A DNA stretch of 64,000 nt from Clostridiales bacterium (GCA_012513435.1 JAAZCE010000026.1:1-64000); one strand, 5' to 3'. Positions 8,765 to 17,592 are shown, counted from the stretch's first letter. Notes: generated by a model from the letters alone, not told the origin. Numbers and translations: made by a program.

Positions 8765-9976
8765 ATGAAAAAATTACTTAACTTTGAATACGCGTGCATA
8801 CATGGTGCGTACTGGATGTACTATGGTGCTATCTGCAGTTTCGCGTCTGTATTCCTGCTGGCCAGAGGATATTCCAATTCAGAAATAGGCATAATATTTG
8901 CCGTTGCCAACATTCTCGCAGTGGTTTTACAGCCTGTTATGGCAGACCTTGCTGACAGAACAAAACGAATATCGGTAATAGGAATAACCGAAATGGCCAC
9001 TGTTTTAATGATGGTGCTGACCATCGGTTTATTCGTGTTGTCGGGTAAATCCTTCGGGCTGGCACTTGTTTTTATTCTCCTCATCGCATGGCATACCGTG
9101 CTTCAACCCCTCTTTAACTCCCTTACCTTCAGGCTTGAGAAATGTGGCATAAGCATTAACTTTGGGGTGGCCAGGAGCATGGGCTCCCTAGCCTATTCTG
9201 CTTTGATGGCTATTCTGGGAACTCTTGTCGAGGCTCACGGCATAACGATCCTTCCAATAACCGGGGAGACTGTTCTGGTAATGCTGATGGTCAGTCTGTT
9301 TTTTACCAAAAAACATTACGACAAGGCCAAAAAACTGAATAAAGAAGAAACCCCCGATGATGTAGCGGATGTCAAAGACAGTGAAAATGATATTAACCTT
9401 ATTGAATTTATCAAAGGAAACAAGATATTCTTCGTGATAAACCTGGGCGTCATAGGCCTTTATTTCAGTAATTCCGTACTCAATAACTACATGATTCAGA
9501 TAGTCGAAAGCGTAGGCGGCAACAGCGAGGATATGGGCAGGATACTATCCGTAATGGCCTTTCTCGAAATACCTACTATGGTGTGCTTCAATTTCCTGCG
9601 CAAAAAATTCTCCTGCCAGTTCATGCTGAAGGTGGCCGCCGTAGGTTTTACCGTTAAAATAGCTCTCTGCTACATAGCCAATTCCGTTGCCATGATATTA
9701 GTAGCCCAGTTCTTCCAGCTGGTTTCCTTTGCCCTGTTCCTTCCTGCAATGGTTCATTTTATCAACGAGGTAATGAGAAAGGGCGAAGCCATTAAAGGCC
9801 AGGCCCTCTTCACCACTATGATAACTGTAACTACTGTGTTCTCCAGCTTTCTGGGCGGAATAATCCTTGACGTCAGTGATGCGAAAATGCTGACCCTCAT
9901 ATCCACCATTGCCACAGCAGCCGGAGCTGCTCTCATCATTGCTACCGTAGATAAAGCAGGCAACAGCAAAAGTTAA
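8765..9976 (+). CDS. MFS transporter (MFS_1-like, LacY-related)
   Basis: This is a polytopic membrane protein of 403 residues, predicted to have twelve membrane segments with a charged central loop at about 185-215. The N-terminal half has the MFS loop sequence MADLADRTKR between segments 2 and 3. The family resembles MFS_1-like / nucleoside-H+ symporter relatives. The substrate cannot be read from the sequence. I prefer the ATG at 8765 over the adjacent GTG at 8762. There is no ribosome binding site, and the promoter places the transcript start on the start codon. Its stop codon overlaps that of the convergent larB. Confidence 0.85.
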   Translation: MKKLLNFEYACIHGAYWMYYGAICSFASVFLLARGYSNSEIGIIFAVANILAVVLQPVMADLADRTKRISVIGITEMATVLMMVLTIGLFVLSGKSFGLALVFILLIAWHTVLQPLFNSLTFRLEKCGISINFGVARSMGSLAYSALMAILGTLVEAHGITILPITGETVLVMLMVSLFFTKKHYDKAKKLNKEETPDDVADVKDSENDINLIEFIKGNKIFFVINLGVIGLYFSNSVLNNYMIQIVESVGGNSEDMGRILSVMAFLEIPTMVCFNFLRKKFSCQFMLKVAAVGFTVKIALCYIANSVAMILVAQFFQLVSFALFLPAMVHFINEVMRKGEAIKGQALFTTMITVTTVFSSFLGGIILDVSDAKMLTLISTIATAAGAALIIATVDKAGNSKS

Positions 9977-10740
9977 TCCTCATCTTTCTGAGAACTCTTG
10001 CCTTTATTTATCACGGATGCCAGATATGCGGCTCCGAAGCCGTTATCTATATTAACAACTCCCACTCCGTTGGCGCAGCTGTTGAGCATGGAAAGAAGGG
10101 CAGACACTCCTCCAAGATTAGCACCGTAGCCTATGCTTGTAGGTACTGCGATAACAGGAACATCAACAAGTCCTCCCACTACGCTGGCAAGGGCTCCTTC
10201 CATTCCGGCAACTACTATCACCACATCGGCCTCTCGTATTTTATCTATCTTGCTAAGCAATCTATGAATTCCGGCAACTCCCACATCGTAGATACGGCTC
10301 ACTTCATTCCCCAATATCTCCGCTGTCACTGCTGCTTCCTCAGCAACAGGAATGTCGGCAGTTCCCGCAGTTACCACAGCCACAGTTTTTAGCTTTATCC
10401 CAGTGCCCTGAATCACTGCGATAATTCTTGCGGTTTCAAAAAACTCTGCCTGAGGCAGTTGCTTTTTTACAAGGTCGTAGTCCCCTTTGGTAGCTCTTGT
10501 AGCCATAATGTTACCACCGCTTTTCACAAGCTCCGTCATGATATCCCTTATCTGCTCATGGGTCTTGCCCTGACAGTAGATTACCTCCGGGAATCCTGTA
10601 CGCAACTCTCTGTGGTTATCCACATTGGCGAATCCCATATCCTTAAAGGGAAGGTCTTTAAGCTCTCTGCAAGCCTCCTCCACTGTCAGGCCGCCGTCCT
10701 TCACCTGCTCAAGCAATTTCTTTAAATTATCTTCCTTCAT
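9973..10740 (-). CDS. larB: LarB, pyridinium-3,5-biscarboxylate mononucleotide synthase
   Basis: LarB carboxylates nicotinate adenine dinucleotide in the first step of nickel-pincer nucleotide cofactor synthesis. The 255-residue protein has the PurE-like C-terminal domain: VVTAGTADIPVAEEA near 120-135, MEGALASVVGG, and VPTSIGYGANLGG followed by VVNIDNGFGAAY. No larC, larE or larA is visible in the window, so the rest of the pathway must be elsewhere if it exists. The start overlaps the preceding small reading frame by 14 bases, suggesting coupled translation. Confidence 0.93.
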   Translation of the reverse strand: MKEDNLKKLLEQVKDGGLTVEEACRELKDLPFKDMGFANVDNHRELRTGFPEVIYCQGKTHEQIRDIMTELVKSGGNIMATRATKGDYDLVKKQLPQAEFFETARIIAVIQGTGIKLKTVAVVTAGTADIPVAEEAAVTAEILGNEVSRIYDVGVAGIHRLLSKIDKIREADVVIVVAGMEGALASVVGGLVDVPVIAVPTSIGYGANLGGVSALLSMLNSCANGVGVVNIDNGFGAAYLASVINKGKSSQKDED

Positions 10741-10984
10741 TTTGTTCTACCTGTTTTCTGCATTTTTCCAGCTCCTTATACAGCCCTTCTGCCTGTTTTT
10801 CATATTCCTCGGGCGAAATCCCTTCGCCGCGGCCAAGACCTTCTATTTCATAATAGTAATCTACGCCGAAGAGTTCTCCTGCCTTTTCCTTCAAATGAAT
10901 TTTTTCCTCGTTTATCATGGTCTTAGGCAGTATATGTCGCTTACCTGCCTCATTCTTTGGCCTTTTCCAGGAAGCTGATCTCAA
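10727..10984 (-). pseudogene. Unrecognised short reading frame ahead of larB, probably a gene remnant
   Basis: This frame of at most 85 codons is highly charged (it ends in KELEKCRKQVEQNEGR) and I do not recognise it. Its 5' part overlaps the end of the dynamin-like fragment in another frame, with no convincing ribosome binding site at either possible ATG (10984 or 10918). Its end overlaps the larB start. It may be the 3' end of a lost gene joined by deletion to the GTPase fragment, or a small gene coupled to larB. Confidence 0.4.
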
Positions 10985-11321
10985 TTTGATTTATGGGGCT
11001 GTCTACGGAAAGCATAAAAATAACAGCGTCGCTTTTTTGCGCATAATCGTAGGCAGCCTCTGAATTCTTCTCGTGAACGGAGCCCACTCCCGGCGTGTCT
11101 ACTATCTCAAAACCACTTTTAAGGAAATGGGCTTGAGTCTGCAAAATTACTTCCGAAACCTTAAGATGATTGTCGTGATTTTCCTGTTCACTGATATAAG
11201 AGGACAATTCTTCTATATCTATGTCCTCCCTCAGACCGTTTCTGAACACTACCTGAGTCTTGCACAAATCGTAATCGTATAGAGTTTTCTCAAGGTCCCG
11301 GGCCAGCTGCAACAATTCCAT
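10950..11321 (-). pseudogene. Dynamin-family GTPase fragment
   Basis: The 123-codon frame matches the middle of a bacterial dynamin-like G domain. It contains the G3 motif DTPGVGS, then EKNSEAA, SDAVIFMLS and PINQIEISFL. The upstream P-loop (G1) and the downstream G4, middle and GED regions are missing, where a complete protein has 550 or more residues. The fragment starts 2 bases after the MerR-type gene stop and is preceded by AAAGGGAAAG, so it may still be translated. It cannot be a working GTPase because the P-loop is absent. An internal deletion is the simplest explanation. Confidence 0.75.
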
Positions 11322-11323
11322 AA

Positions 11324-12196
11324 TTACTTTCCCTTTACCACAGGAACCATTATCTTGGTCACGTGTTCGTTTTCGTTGGCAACATCCACCGGAGAAATAA
11401 TAAATTCCTCCGATACAGGGCCGCTGACCTTATAGTCGTTTTGATTTATCCACTGCAAAACCTTAACATAGGTTTTGACTATGTCTCTGTACGGACCTAC
11501 ATGGTAAGCCGTAGCCGCTTCAAACCCACCAAATTCCCTTGTTTTACTGGAATTTTGCTCCTCCACCTGTATTCCGAACTCCACATCACAGGTTTTCGAA
11601 AGAAACTGGTCGAAAAGCTCCGTATGGTAAGTTACTATTACAGAACCGCAGGCTCTAAGACCCAGCTTGCTGACAACCTCGTTTATTTCCACCCATCTTT
11701 CCAGGGAAACCTCTTCATTGTGGTAGGATTTCATAGATTTCCTGCAATAATACATGGTGATTTCAGGGACTTCTTCGATTTTGATGTTCTCCGCTCCATT
11801 TTCCGCATAGGCATCCGCTTCATCATATATCTGTAAAATCTCACTTCCGCCCTTAAGCCTCTCTAAAAAGTCCTCTCCCTCCTGGCAACGCTGCTCCAAG
11901 TCTTCGATTTCTTTTCTTATCTCCGTAAGCCGTTCCTCTATGCTCTTCTTGAGCATTTCCACTTCGTTCTTAGAAATGATTTCTTTTATTTCCTTGAGAC
12001 CTATTCCCAGGTATCGCAGCTTCCTGACGATAAACACGTTGACCATCTGCTCCTTTGAATAGTATCTGTACTTACTGCCGGATTTTCTTACCTCCGGCAC
12101 CACGAGTTTTATTTCATCATAATATCGCAACGTTCTTATGGAAATATTGCAAATTGACGCTACCTCTCCAATGGAATAATACTCTTTTCGATTCAT
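11324..12196 (-). CDS. MerR-family regulator with GyrI-like effector domain (BmrR type)
   Basis: The 290-residue protein has an N-terminal MerR winged helix (YSIGEVASICNISIRTLRYYDEI, residues 4-26), a dimerising coiled coil around 70-115, and a C-terminal GyrI/BmrR-like ligand-binding domain (about 140-288) with the CDVEFGIQVEE and YHVGPYRDIVKTY segments. Such regulators bind hydrophobic or cationic effectors and remodel promoters with 19-base spacers. The ATG at 12196 has GGGAGG 7 bases upstream and its own promoter lies at 12269-12296. It is immediately downstream of the acyl-CoA operon, whose promoter has a 19-base spacer. A regulatory link is possible but unproven. Confidence 0.9.
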   Translation of the reverse strand: MNRKEYYSIGEVASICNISIRTLRYYDEIKLVVPEVRKSGSKYRYYSKEQMVNVFIVRKLRYLGIGLKEIKEIISKNEVEMLKKSIEERLTEIRKEIEDLEQRCQEGEDFLERLKGGSEILQIYDEADAYAENGAENIKIEEVPEITMYYCRKSMKSYHNEEVSLERWVEINEVVSKLGLRACGSVIVTYHTELFDQFLSKTCDVEFGIQVEEQNSSKTREFGGFEAATAYHVGPYRDIVKTYVKVLQWINQNDYKVSGPVSEEFIISPVDVANENEHVTKIMVPVVKGK

Positions 12197-12268
12197 ATTG
12201 CCCTCCCAGCAGGATTGCTGTTGACTGCCCACTCTTTATCGTTTAGATTTTAACAAATCTTATGAAAC

Positions 12269-12296
12269 ATTATAGCACAAAGGTTAAAAAAAGCAA
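12269..12296 (-). promoter_or_regulatory. Promoter of the MerR-type gene
   Basis: On the minus strand TTGCTT (12291-12296) is followed after 16 bases by TATAAT (12269-12274). Confidence 0.65.
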
Positions 12297-12321
12297 CAGA
12301 CAATAGAGGCCTCAGGAAGGC

Positions 12322-12352
12322 AAAAAAAGACACCGACAAATCAATGTCGGTG
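12322..12352 (-). terminator. Intrinsic terminator of the acyl-CoA operon
   Basis: On the minus strand an 8-bp GC-rich stem (CACCGACA / TGTCGGTG, loop of 6) at 12331-12352 is followed by seven U residues at 12322-12328. It lies 27 bases after the last gene of the operon. Confidence 0.85.
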
Positions 12353-12378
12353 CCCTCAATAGGTTGTTCTGGATATTT

Positions 12379-13227
12379 TTATTTGTATGTTTCAAATACG
12401 AACTGAACTACTGTGCCGAGAGGAGGTTCAGGAAGTACGTCTATTGAACTTGGGAATTCAGGGTTTTCAGGAAGGTCGATATACTTGTAGTTTCTAACTT
12501 CAACAACAATCTTATCCCCTGCAACCTTATTTATTCTTGCGCGATATTCCAGATAGTCGCCTGCGTAGCAAGGCTCATAAAGTCTAACCTTGTTTACGGC
12601 AGTTATGTGACCCATATTCCCGAATTCTCTTGCCATAAGTCTCTTAGCTGTGTCTTCCATGAGAGTGATGTTCCTTGCTCCGTTTACAACTCCGCCAAGG
12701 TAGAACACGTCTCTGTCTGACATTCTGTATCTGAATACCATGTCATCAGGATGGTCTTTATCAAATCCAACTTCAGGGAAATCTTCATTGTCTGCCCATG
12801 GCTCTGCAACTATTCCGTCAGGCTGTTCGCCTCTCTGTAAGTGCTTCTTGACAACCAGTCTTACGTTACCTTCTGTACAGAGCACAGGCTCGTCAAACCA
12901 AACCATGTCTCCCGGCTTGCAGTCTGTCTTTCCTGCTCTTGCTGCAGGTGTTGCCAGTTTGAACACCTGAATCTGGCAGTCTCTTGATGTGTTGCCGACC
13001 TTAGTAAGAGTTGCCTTGTATTCCATCATGTCTCCTACATATACGTCTTCGTAACACTCAACGCCCGTATATCCCAGACAAAGAGATTCGTCTCCGTCAA
13101 CAAGAATCATTTCTTCTGTTTCAACGTCACCGATGAAGTCAAACTGTCTTCCAACAGGAACTATTCCGTCAGGGTTGTTTGCATCTGCTGTTGTCATGTT
13201 GTAGCTTAAGTACGATACCTTTCTCAT
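12379..13227 (-). CDS. Fused double-hotdog protein resembling 3-aminobutyryl-CoA / beta-alanyl-CoA ammonia-lyase
   Basis: Both halves of this 282-residue protein resemble the small hotdog enzymes Kal and Acl, which remove ammonia from beta-aminoacyl-CoA thioesters. The N half carries FDFIGDVETEEMIL, the DGDESL turn and VYVGDMMEYKATLTKVGNTSR. The C half (from about 170) carries YRMSDRDVFYLGGVVNGAR, VRLYEPCYAGDYLEYRARI and a closing strand. Known members are about 130-145 residues with one hotdog, so this is a tandem fusion. The ATG at 13227 has AGGAGG 8 bases upstream. It is the last gene of an operon encoding an acyl-CoA dehydrogenase, both Etf subunits and a CoA-transferase, which fits deamination to an enoyl-CoA that is then reduced. 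Substrate unknown; a hydratase is the alternative. Confidence 0.75.
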   Translation of the reverse strand: MRKVSYLSYNMTTADANNPDGIVPVGRQFDFIGDVETEEMILVDGDESLCLGYTGVECYEDVYVGDMMEYKATLTKVGNTSRDCQIQVFKLATPAARAGKTDCKPGDMVWFDEPVLCTEGNVRLVVKKHLQRGEQPDGIVAEPWADNEDFPEVGFDKDHPDDMVFRYRMSDRDVFYLGGVVNGARNITLMEDTAKRLMAREFGNMGHITAVNKVRLYEPCYAGDYLEYRARINKVAGDKIVVEVRNYKYIDLPENPEFPSSIDVLPEPPLGTVVQFVFETYK

Positions 13228-13249
13228 TTTGAATTCCTCCTTCAAATTA

Positions 13250-14431
13250 TTAAATAACGCCCTCTTCTTTGAGTTGCTTTTCTTCCTCTTCGCTCAATCC
13301 GAAAACTTCGCGGTTATGCTGTCCTAGGAGCGGAGAAGCCACTTCTACCTTGCCCGGTGTTTCGGACATCTTCACAACACATCCCTGGAAATAAAGGTCT
13401 CCTGCGGTAGGGTGCTGACAGTGAACCATCATCTCTCTTTCCTGAATCTGCGGAGATTCAATGGCTTCCTTAACTGTCATTACCGGTCCGCACGGAATAC
13501 CGTTTTCCTTCATTATCTCATCTATTTCCGACTTAGTGTACTGCTTACACCAGTTGCCCATAACTTCCTTCAACTCTGGTTCGTAGTTGATTCCTCTCAG
13601 GTCGTTTGTCGCATACCTTGGGTCATCAAAAAGTTCCGGACGTCCCAAGGCTTCCATCATCTTCTTGAAGAGCCTATCGTTGCCAACGCCCATTGTTACG
13701 TATCCATCCTTGCATTCATATACATCAAACGGTGCGATTGAAGCATCAATGTTTCCATTTCTTTCAGGGTCAACGCCACCCATAGTATAGTTAGGTATCT
13801 GGTTTTCCAGGAAGCTAAATATAGCATCAACCATCGCAACATCTACAAACTGTCCTTCGCCTGTTCTTTCGCGATGATAAAGAGCCATGAGCACACCTAT
13901 GGTAAGGTATGTTCCACCTAGGTGATCAGCTACTGCCGTACCTACCTTTACAGGCGGACGATCCTTATCTCCTGTCAGGTTAAGCATTCCTCCCATTGCC
14001 TGAGCCACAATGTCGTAGCACGGTCTCGTGTGGTTAGGGCCTGTGCTTCCGAATCCAGAGCTGGACGCATATATGATGTTAGGGTTTATCTTCTTGATAG
14101 TCTCATAGTCTATCTGAAGCTTGTTCGTAACTCCGCCCTTGTAGTTTTCTACGAATACATCCGCATCCTTTACCAAATCATAGAGTAATTCTCTGCCCTT
14201 TTCTGATTTAAGATTCAGAGTAGTCCCCTTCTTGTTGCGGTTAACGTAACAGAAGAAGCCACTTTCCCCTGATTTTTCATCCAACGGGCCCCAAGTACGG
14301 CACTGGTCTCCGGATACAGGTTCGATTTTGATAACCTCAGCACCGTAGTCGGCCAGCATCATCGTGCAGAATGGGCCGTTTAATGCTGAGGTAAGGTCAA
14401 TCACCTTTAATCCCTCAAAAACTTTACTCAT
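13250..14431 (-). CDS. CaiB/BaiF family (class III) CoA-transferase
   Basis: Class III CoA-transferases move CoA between acyl-CoA donors and carboxylic acids via an aspartyl-CoA anhydride. The 393-residue protein has the family start FEGLKVIDLTSALNGPF, KIEPVSGDQCR, and the catalytic aspartate D140 in the CYDIVAQAMGG motif. The C-terminal linker and thumb are intact. It overlaps etfA by 8 bases and is followed 22 bases later by the ammonia-lyase-like gene. It probably activates or releases the acid handled by this operon, like carnitine, bile-acid or aryl-lactate CoA-transferases. The acid is not known. Confidence 0.93.
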   Translation of the reverse strand: MSKVFEGLKVIDLTSALNGPFCTMMLADYGAEVIKIEPVSGDQCRTWGPLDEKSGESGFFCYVNRNKKGTTLNLKSEKGRELLYDLVKDADVFVENYKGGVTNKLQIDYETIKKINPNIIYASSSGFGSTGPNHTRPCYDIVAQAMGGMLNLTGDKDRPPVKVGTAVADHLGGTYLTIGVLMALYHRERTGEGQFVDVAMVDAIFSFLENQIPNYTMGGVDPERNGNIDASIAPFDVYECKDGYVTMGVGNDRLFKKMMEALGRPELFDDPRYATNDLRGINYEPELKEVMGNWCKQYTKSEIDEIMKENGIPCGPVMTVKEAIESPQIQEREMMVHCQHPTAGDLYFQGCVVKMSETPGKVEVASPLLGQHNREVFGLSEEEEKQLKEEGVI

Positions 14432-15536
14432 ACTTATCTCCTCTTGATTTCTTTATCGCTTCTACCATCAAAGGCACAACCTTGAACAGATCTCCTGTGA
14501 TACCGTAGTCTGCGATTTCAAATATTGGTGCCATTTCATCTTTGTTTACTGCGATTATCAGTTCTGATTCCTGCATTCCTGCCTTGTGCTGAATAGCTCC
14601 CGAAATTCCCAGAGCTACGTAAACCTTCGGATGAACCGTCTTGCCTGTCTGTCCAACTTGATGGTCGGATGAAAGCCAGCCTGAGTCTATAACGGCACGG
14701 CTTCCGCCTACAACGCCACCACCAAAAGCATCTGCCAGCTGATGAGCAAGGTCTATACCCTTTTCTACGTCCTTGCTGATACCACGACCTACCGATACGA
14801 TGATGTCAGCACCGATAAGGTCTACTATCTGTTTTGCTTCCTTTACAACATCCAGCACCTGAGTCTTGATGTCGCCGTCTACGATGTTTACCGGGTATGA
14901 TTCAACCACACATGCATCTGCCTTTGCCTGGTCAAAAGGAGCCTTCTTCATAACTCCCGGACGTACTGTTGACATACAAGGCCTGAATCTTGGGCAAATG
15001 ATAGTTGCCATCAAGTGTCCTCCAAAAGCAGGTCTTGTCATCTTAAGGTTCATATCCTCCATCTTGAACTTCTGCTTGCTCAAGTCAATAGTTGAGGAAT
15101 TTTCAAGGAAATCCACATAATTGTCCATATCTATATCAAGATGTGTACAGTCTGCAGTAAGTCCTGTGTTCAATCTTGCCGCACATCTAGGCCCAAGGTC
15201 ACGGCCTATATTGGAAGCTCCCAGAAGGATAACCTCCGGTTTTAAATCCATAGCCGCATCGCAAAGCACCTTTGCATATGCATCTGTAGTATATACTTCT
15301 AACTCGGAATGTTCGCACACGATAACCTTATCTGCACCGTATCCTCCCAGTTCTTTGGCAAGAGCCTTTACATCTTTTCCTAGTAAAACGCCTACCAGCT
15401 GCGAGCCTCTCTCGTCAGCAAGCTTCCTGCCCTCTGAAATTAGTTCAAAGTCAGTATTCATAAGCTTGCCGTTTCTCTGCTCGCAAAATACCCATATATC
15501 TTTAAAAGCATTTATATCTGCACTGTTGAAAGCCAT
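14424..15536 (-). CDS. etfA: Electron transfer flavoprotein subunit alpha
   Basis: EtfA pairs with EtfB to pass electrons to or from the acyl-CoA dehydrogenase. In anaerobes this pair often bifurcates electrons from NADH to crotonyl-CoA and ferredoxin. The 370-residue protein has the N-terminal adenosine-like domain and the C-terminal FAD domain with VGQTGKTVHPKVYVALGISG and the IQHKAGMQES loop. AAAGGAGAG precedes the ATG at 15536. It sits 15 bases after etfB and overlaps the CoA-transferase. Confidence 0.95.
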   Translation of the reverse strand: MAFNSADINAFKDIWVFCEQRNGKLMNTDFELISEGRKLADERGSQLVGVLLGKDVKALAKELGGYGADKVIVCEHSELEVYTTDAYAKVLCDAAMDLKPEVILLGASNIGRDLGPRCAARLNTGLTADCTHLDIDMDNYVDFLENSSTIDLSKQKFKMEDMNLKMTRPAFGGHLMATIICPRFRPCMSTVRPGVMKKAPFDQAKADACVVESYPVNIVDGDIKTQVLDVVKEAKQIVDLIGADIIVSVGRGISKDVEKGIDLAHQLADAFGGGVVGGSRAVIDSGWLSSDHQVGQTGKTVHPKVYVALGISGAIQHKAGMQESELIIAVNKDEMAPIFEIADYGITGDLFKVVPLMVEAIKKSRGDKYE

Positions 15537-15551
15537 TATTCTCTCCTTTCC

Positions 15552-16355
15552 TTAAATAACATGTTTTTCTGATAAATGTTCTGCGAGAGCTGCTGCTGTA
15601 TTCTTGTCAGCACCTTCCAACATAACTCCAACACCCTTCTGTGGAGGCGTGAAGGATTTGAAAATGTTAGTCGGAGAACCCTTAAGTCCTATCTTGTCAA
15701 GCTCAATAAGAGGGTCATCCTTAAGTGCTTCAAAATCCAGTACCAGCAATGGCTTGCTGTAACATTCCATAATACCGGTAAGTGTCATATATCTTGGCTG
15801 ACTGTCCTGATCACTGATGCAGGTAATGAGACAAGGTGTTTCTACCTTTATCTTCATATATCCATCTTCCAGCATTCTCTTAATTTCCAGCTTGTTTCCG
15901 TCCTTCTTGATATCAGCCGCATATGTCACCTGTGGCAGATGAAGTTTTTCTGCAATCTGAGGTCCTACTTGAGCTGTATCTCCGTCGATTGCCTGTCTGC
16001 CGCAGAAGATAATATCTTCCTCTTCCAAGCCAATATGCTTGATCGCTGCGGATATAATCTGTGATGTAGCGAATGTATCGGAACCGCCAAATTCTCTTGC
16101 AGAAATCAATACTGCGTCATCTGCTCCCATTGCCAGAAGCTCTCTGAGCATTCCCTCTGCCGGAGGAGGTCCCATAGTAACTGCCGTTACCTGACATCCC
16201 GTTGCATCCTTGAGCACCAGCGCCTGTTCCATTGCTGCCAAATCATCAGGGTTGATTATAGTTTGCATGGATGCACGGTTCAAAGTGCCATCCGGATTTA
16301 CAGCAACCGTACCGGAAGTATCAGGAACCTGTTTTACACATACATAAATTCTCAT
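15552..16355 (-). CDS. etfB: Electron transfer flavoprotein subunit beta
   Basis: The 267-residue EtfB begins with MRIYVCVKQVPDT and has the INPDDLAAMEQAL segment, VTMGPPPAEGMLRE and GRQAIDGDTAQVGPQ. This pattern is seen in NADH-using, bifurcating EtfB proteins of clostridia. I chose the ATG at 16355 because AGGAAGGAG lies 9 bases upstream. The longer frame starting at 16382 would overlap the dehydrogenase gene. It partners the EtfA encoded next. Confidence 0.95.
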   Translation of the reverse strand: MRIYVCVKQVPDTSGTVAVNPDGTLNRASMQTIINPDDLAAMEQALVLKDATGCQVTAVTMGPPPAEGMLRELLAMGADDAVLISAREFGGSDTFATSQIISAAIKHIGLEEEDIIFCGRQAIDGDTAQVGPQIAEKLHLPQVTYAADIKKDGNKLEIKRMLEDGYMKIKVETPCLITCISDQDSQPRYMTLTGIMECYSKPLLVLDFEALKDDPLIELDKIGLKGSPTNIFKSFTPPQKGVGVMLEGADKNTAAALAEHLSEKHVI

Positions 16356-16371
16356 TTTTTCCCACTCCTTC

Positions 16372-17520
16372 CTATTTACCATTAATTACTGCTCTTGAAA
16401 TAACGACCTTATGAATTTCCGAAGTACCTTCGTATATCTCAGTGATCTTAGCATCTCTGTACATTCTTTCCAGCGGATAGTCCTTCATGTATCCGTATCC
16501 TCCGTGAATCTGTAATGCTAAATTAGTTACGAACCTTGCGTTTTCAGACCCATTCAGCTTGCACATTGCAGCTTCCTTGGTAAACGGCTTGCCTGAATCC
16601 TGCAGATATGCCGCATAGGATACGAGAGCCTTTGATGCCTCTGTCTTAGTAGCCATGTCTGCGATGTACCACTGTATTCCCTGTAAGCTGGAGATTGGCT
16701 TGCCAAACTGCACTCGCTCGTTGGCATACTTTACAGAAAGCTCTATTGCACCTTCCGCAACACCTATCGACTGTGCTCCCACGCCGATTCTTGCGCCGTC
16801 AAGAGCCTGCATTGCAATCTTAAATCCTTTACCTTCCTTACCTAGCAGGTTTTCAGCAGGAACTCTGCAGTCTTCAAAGATAAGCTCTGCAGTTTCCGAA
16901 CCGGAAAGCCCCATTTTGTTCTCTATTTTACCTACTGTGAACCCCGGCATACCTTTTTCTACGATAAATGCCGACATTCCCTTTGTTTTCATCTTAGGGT
17001 CGGTAAGAGCGAATATGACTAATATTCCTGCTCTGCTTCCGCCGGTAATGAAACACTTGGTTCCGTTGAGTATATACTCGTTTGTCTCCGCATCGTATAC
17101 AGCTGTAGTCTTAACTCCTGCTGCATCGGAGCCTGCATTAGGCTCAGTAAGTGCGAATGCTCCCAGTTCTCCACCCTTGGTAAGTCTTGGGAGATACTTC
17201 TGCTTCTGCTCTTCTGTGCCGTAATCTGCAATTGCATGAGGGGCAATAAGGTGAATGGATAAGCATGCTGCCGATGTCATACACTTCTTAGCAAACTCTG
17301 TTACAGCCAAAACCTTTTCCAGGGCACCTCCACCACAGCCGCCATATTCCTTAGGAACTCCTATTCCCGTGAAACCGACAGCTGCCATCTTCGCAAAGTT
17401 GTCAACCGGGAAAACATGTGCTTCGTCTACTTCTGCTGCTACCGGCTCTAATTCGTTTTCTGCAAATTGTTTGGCCAGCTTCTTCAGCATCGCTTGTTCT
17501 CTGGTTAATGAAAAGTCCAT
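16372..17520 (-). CDS. Acyl-CoA dehydrogenase (short-chain / butyryl-CoA dehydrogenase-like)
   Basis: This flavoenzyme interconverts acyl-CoA and 2-enoyl-CoA. In this operon it probably works as an Etf-linked enoyl-CoA reductase. The 382-residue protein shows the FAD-binding ALTEPNAGSDAAG, FITGGSRAG and the C-terminal IHGGYGYMKDYPLERMYRDAKI signature. The catalytic glutamate is E364 in IYEGTSEI. It is the first gene of the operon, behind the promoter at 17593-17623 and a GGAAGGAAG site. It also resembles dehydrogenases of carnitine or gamma-butyrobetaine and amino-acid pathways, so the chain is uncertain. Confidence 0.95.
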   Translation of the reverse strand: MDFSLTREQAMLKKLAKQFAENELEPVAAEVDEAHVFPVDNFAKMAAVGFTGIGVPKEYGGCGGGALEKVLAVTEFAKKCMTSAACLSIHLIAPHAIADYGTEEQKQKYLPRLTKGGELGAFALTEPNAGSDAAGVKTTAVYDAETNEYILNGTKCFITGGSRAGILVIFALTDPKMKTKGMSAFIVEKGMPGFTVGKIENKMGLSGSETAELIFEDCRVPAENLLGKEGKGFKIAMQALDGARIGVGAQSIGVAEGAIELSVKYANERVQFGKPISSLQGIQWYIADMATKTEASKALVSYAAYLQDSGKPFTKEAAMCKLNGSENARFVTNLALQIHGGYGYMKDYPLERMYRDAKITEIYEGTSEIHKVVISRAVINGK

Positions 17521-17592
17521 ATTCTACTTCCTTCCTTTAAAAAATTCATATTTCTAGAATACTTAACAATAGCTAATTCATTCTATACTCTT

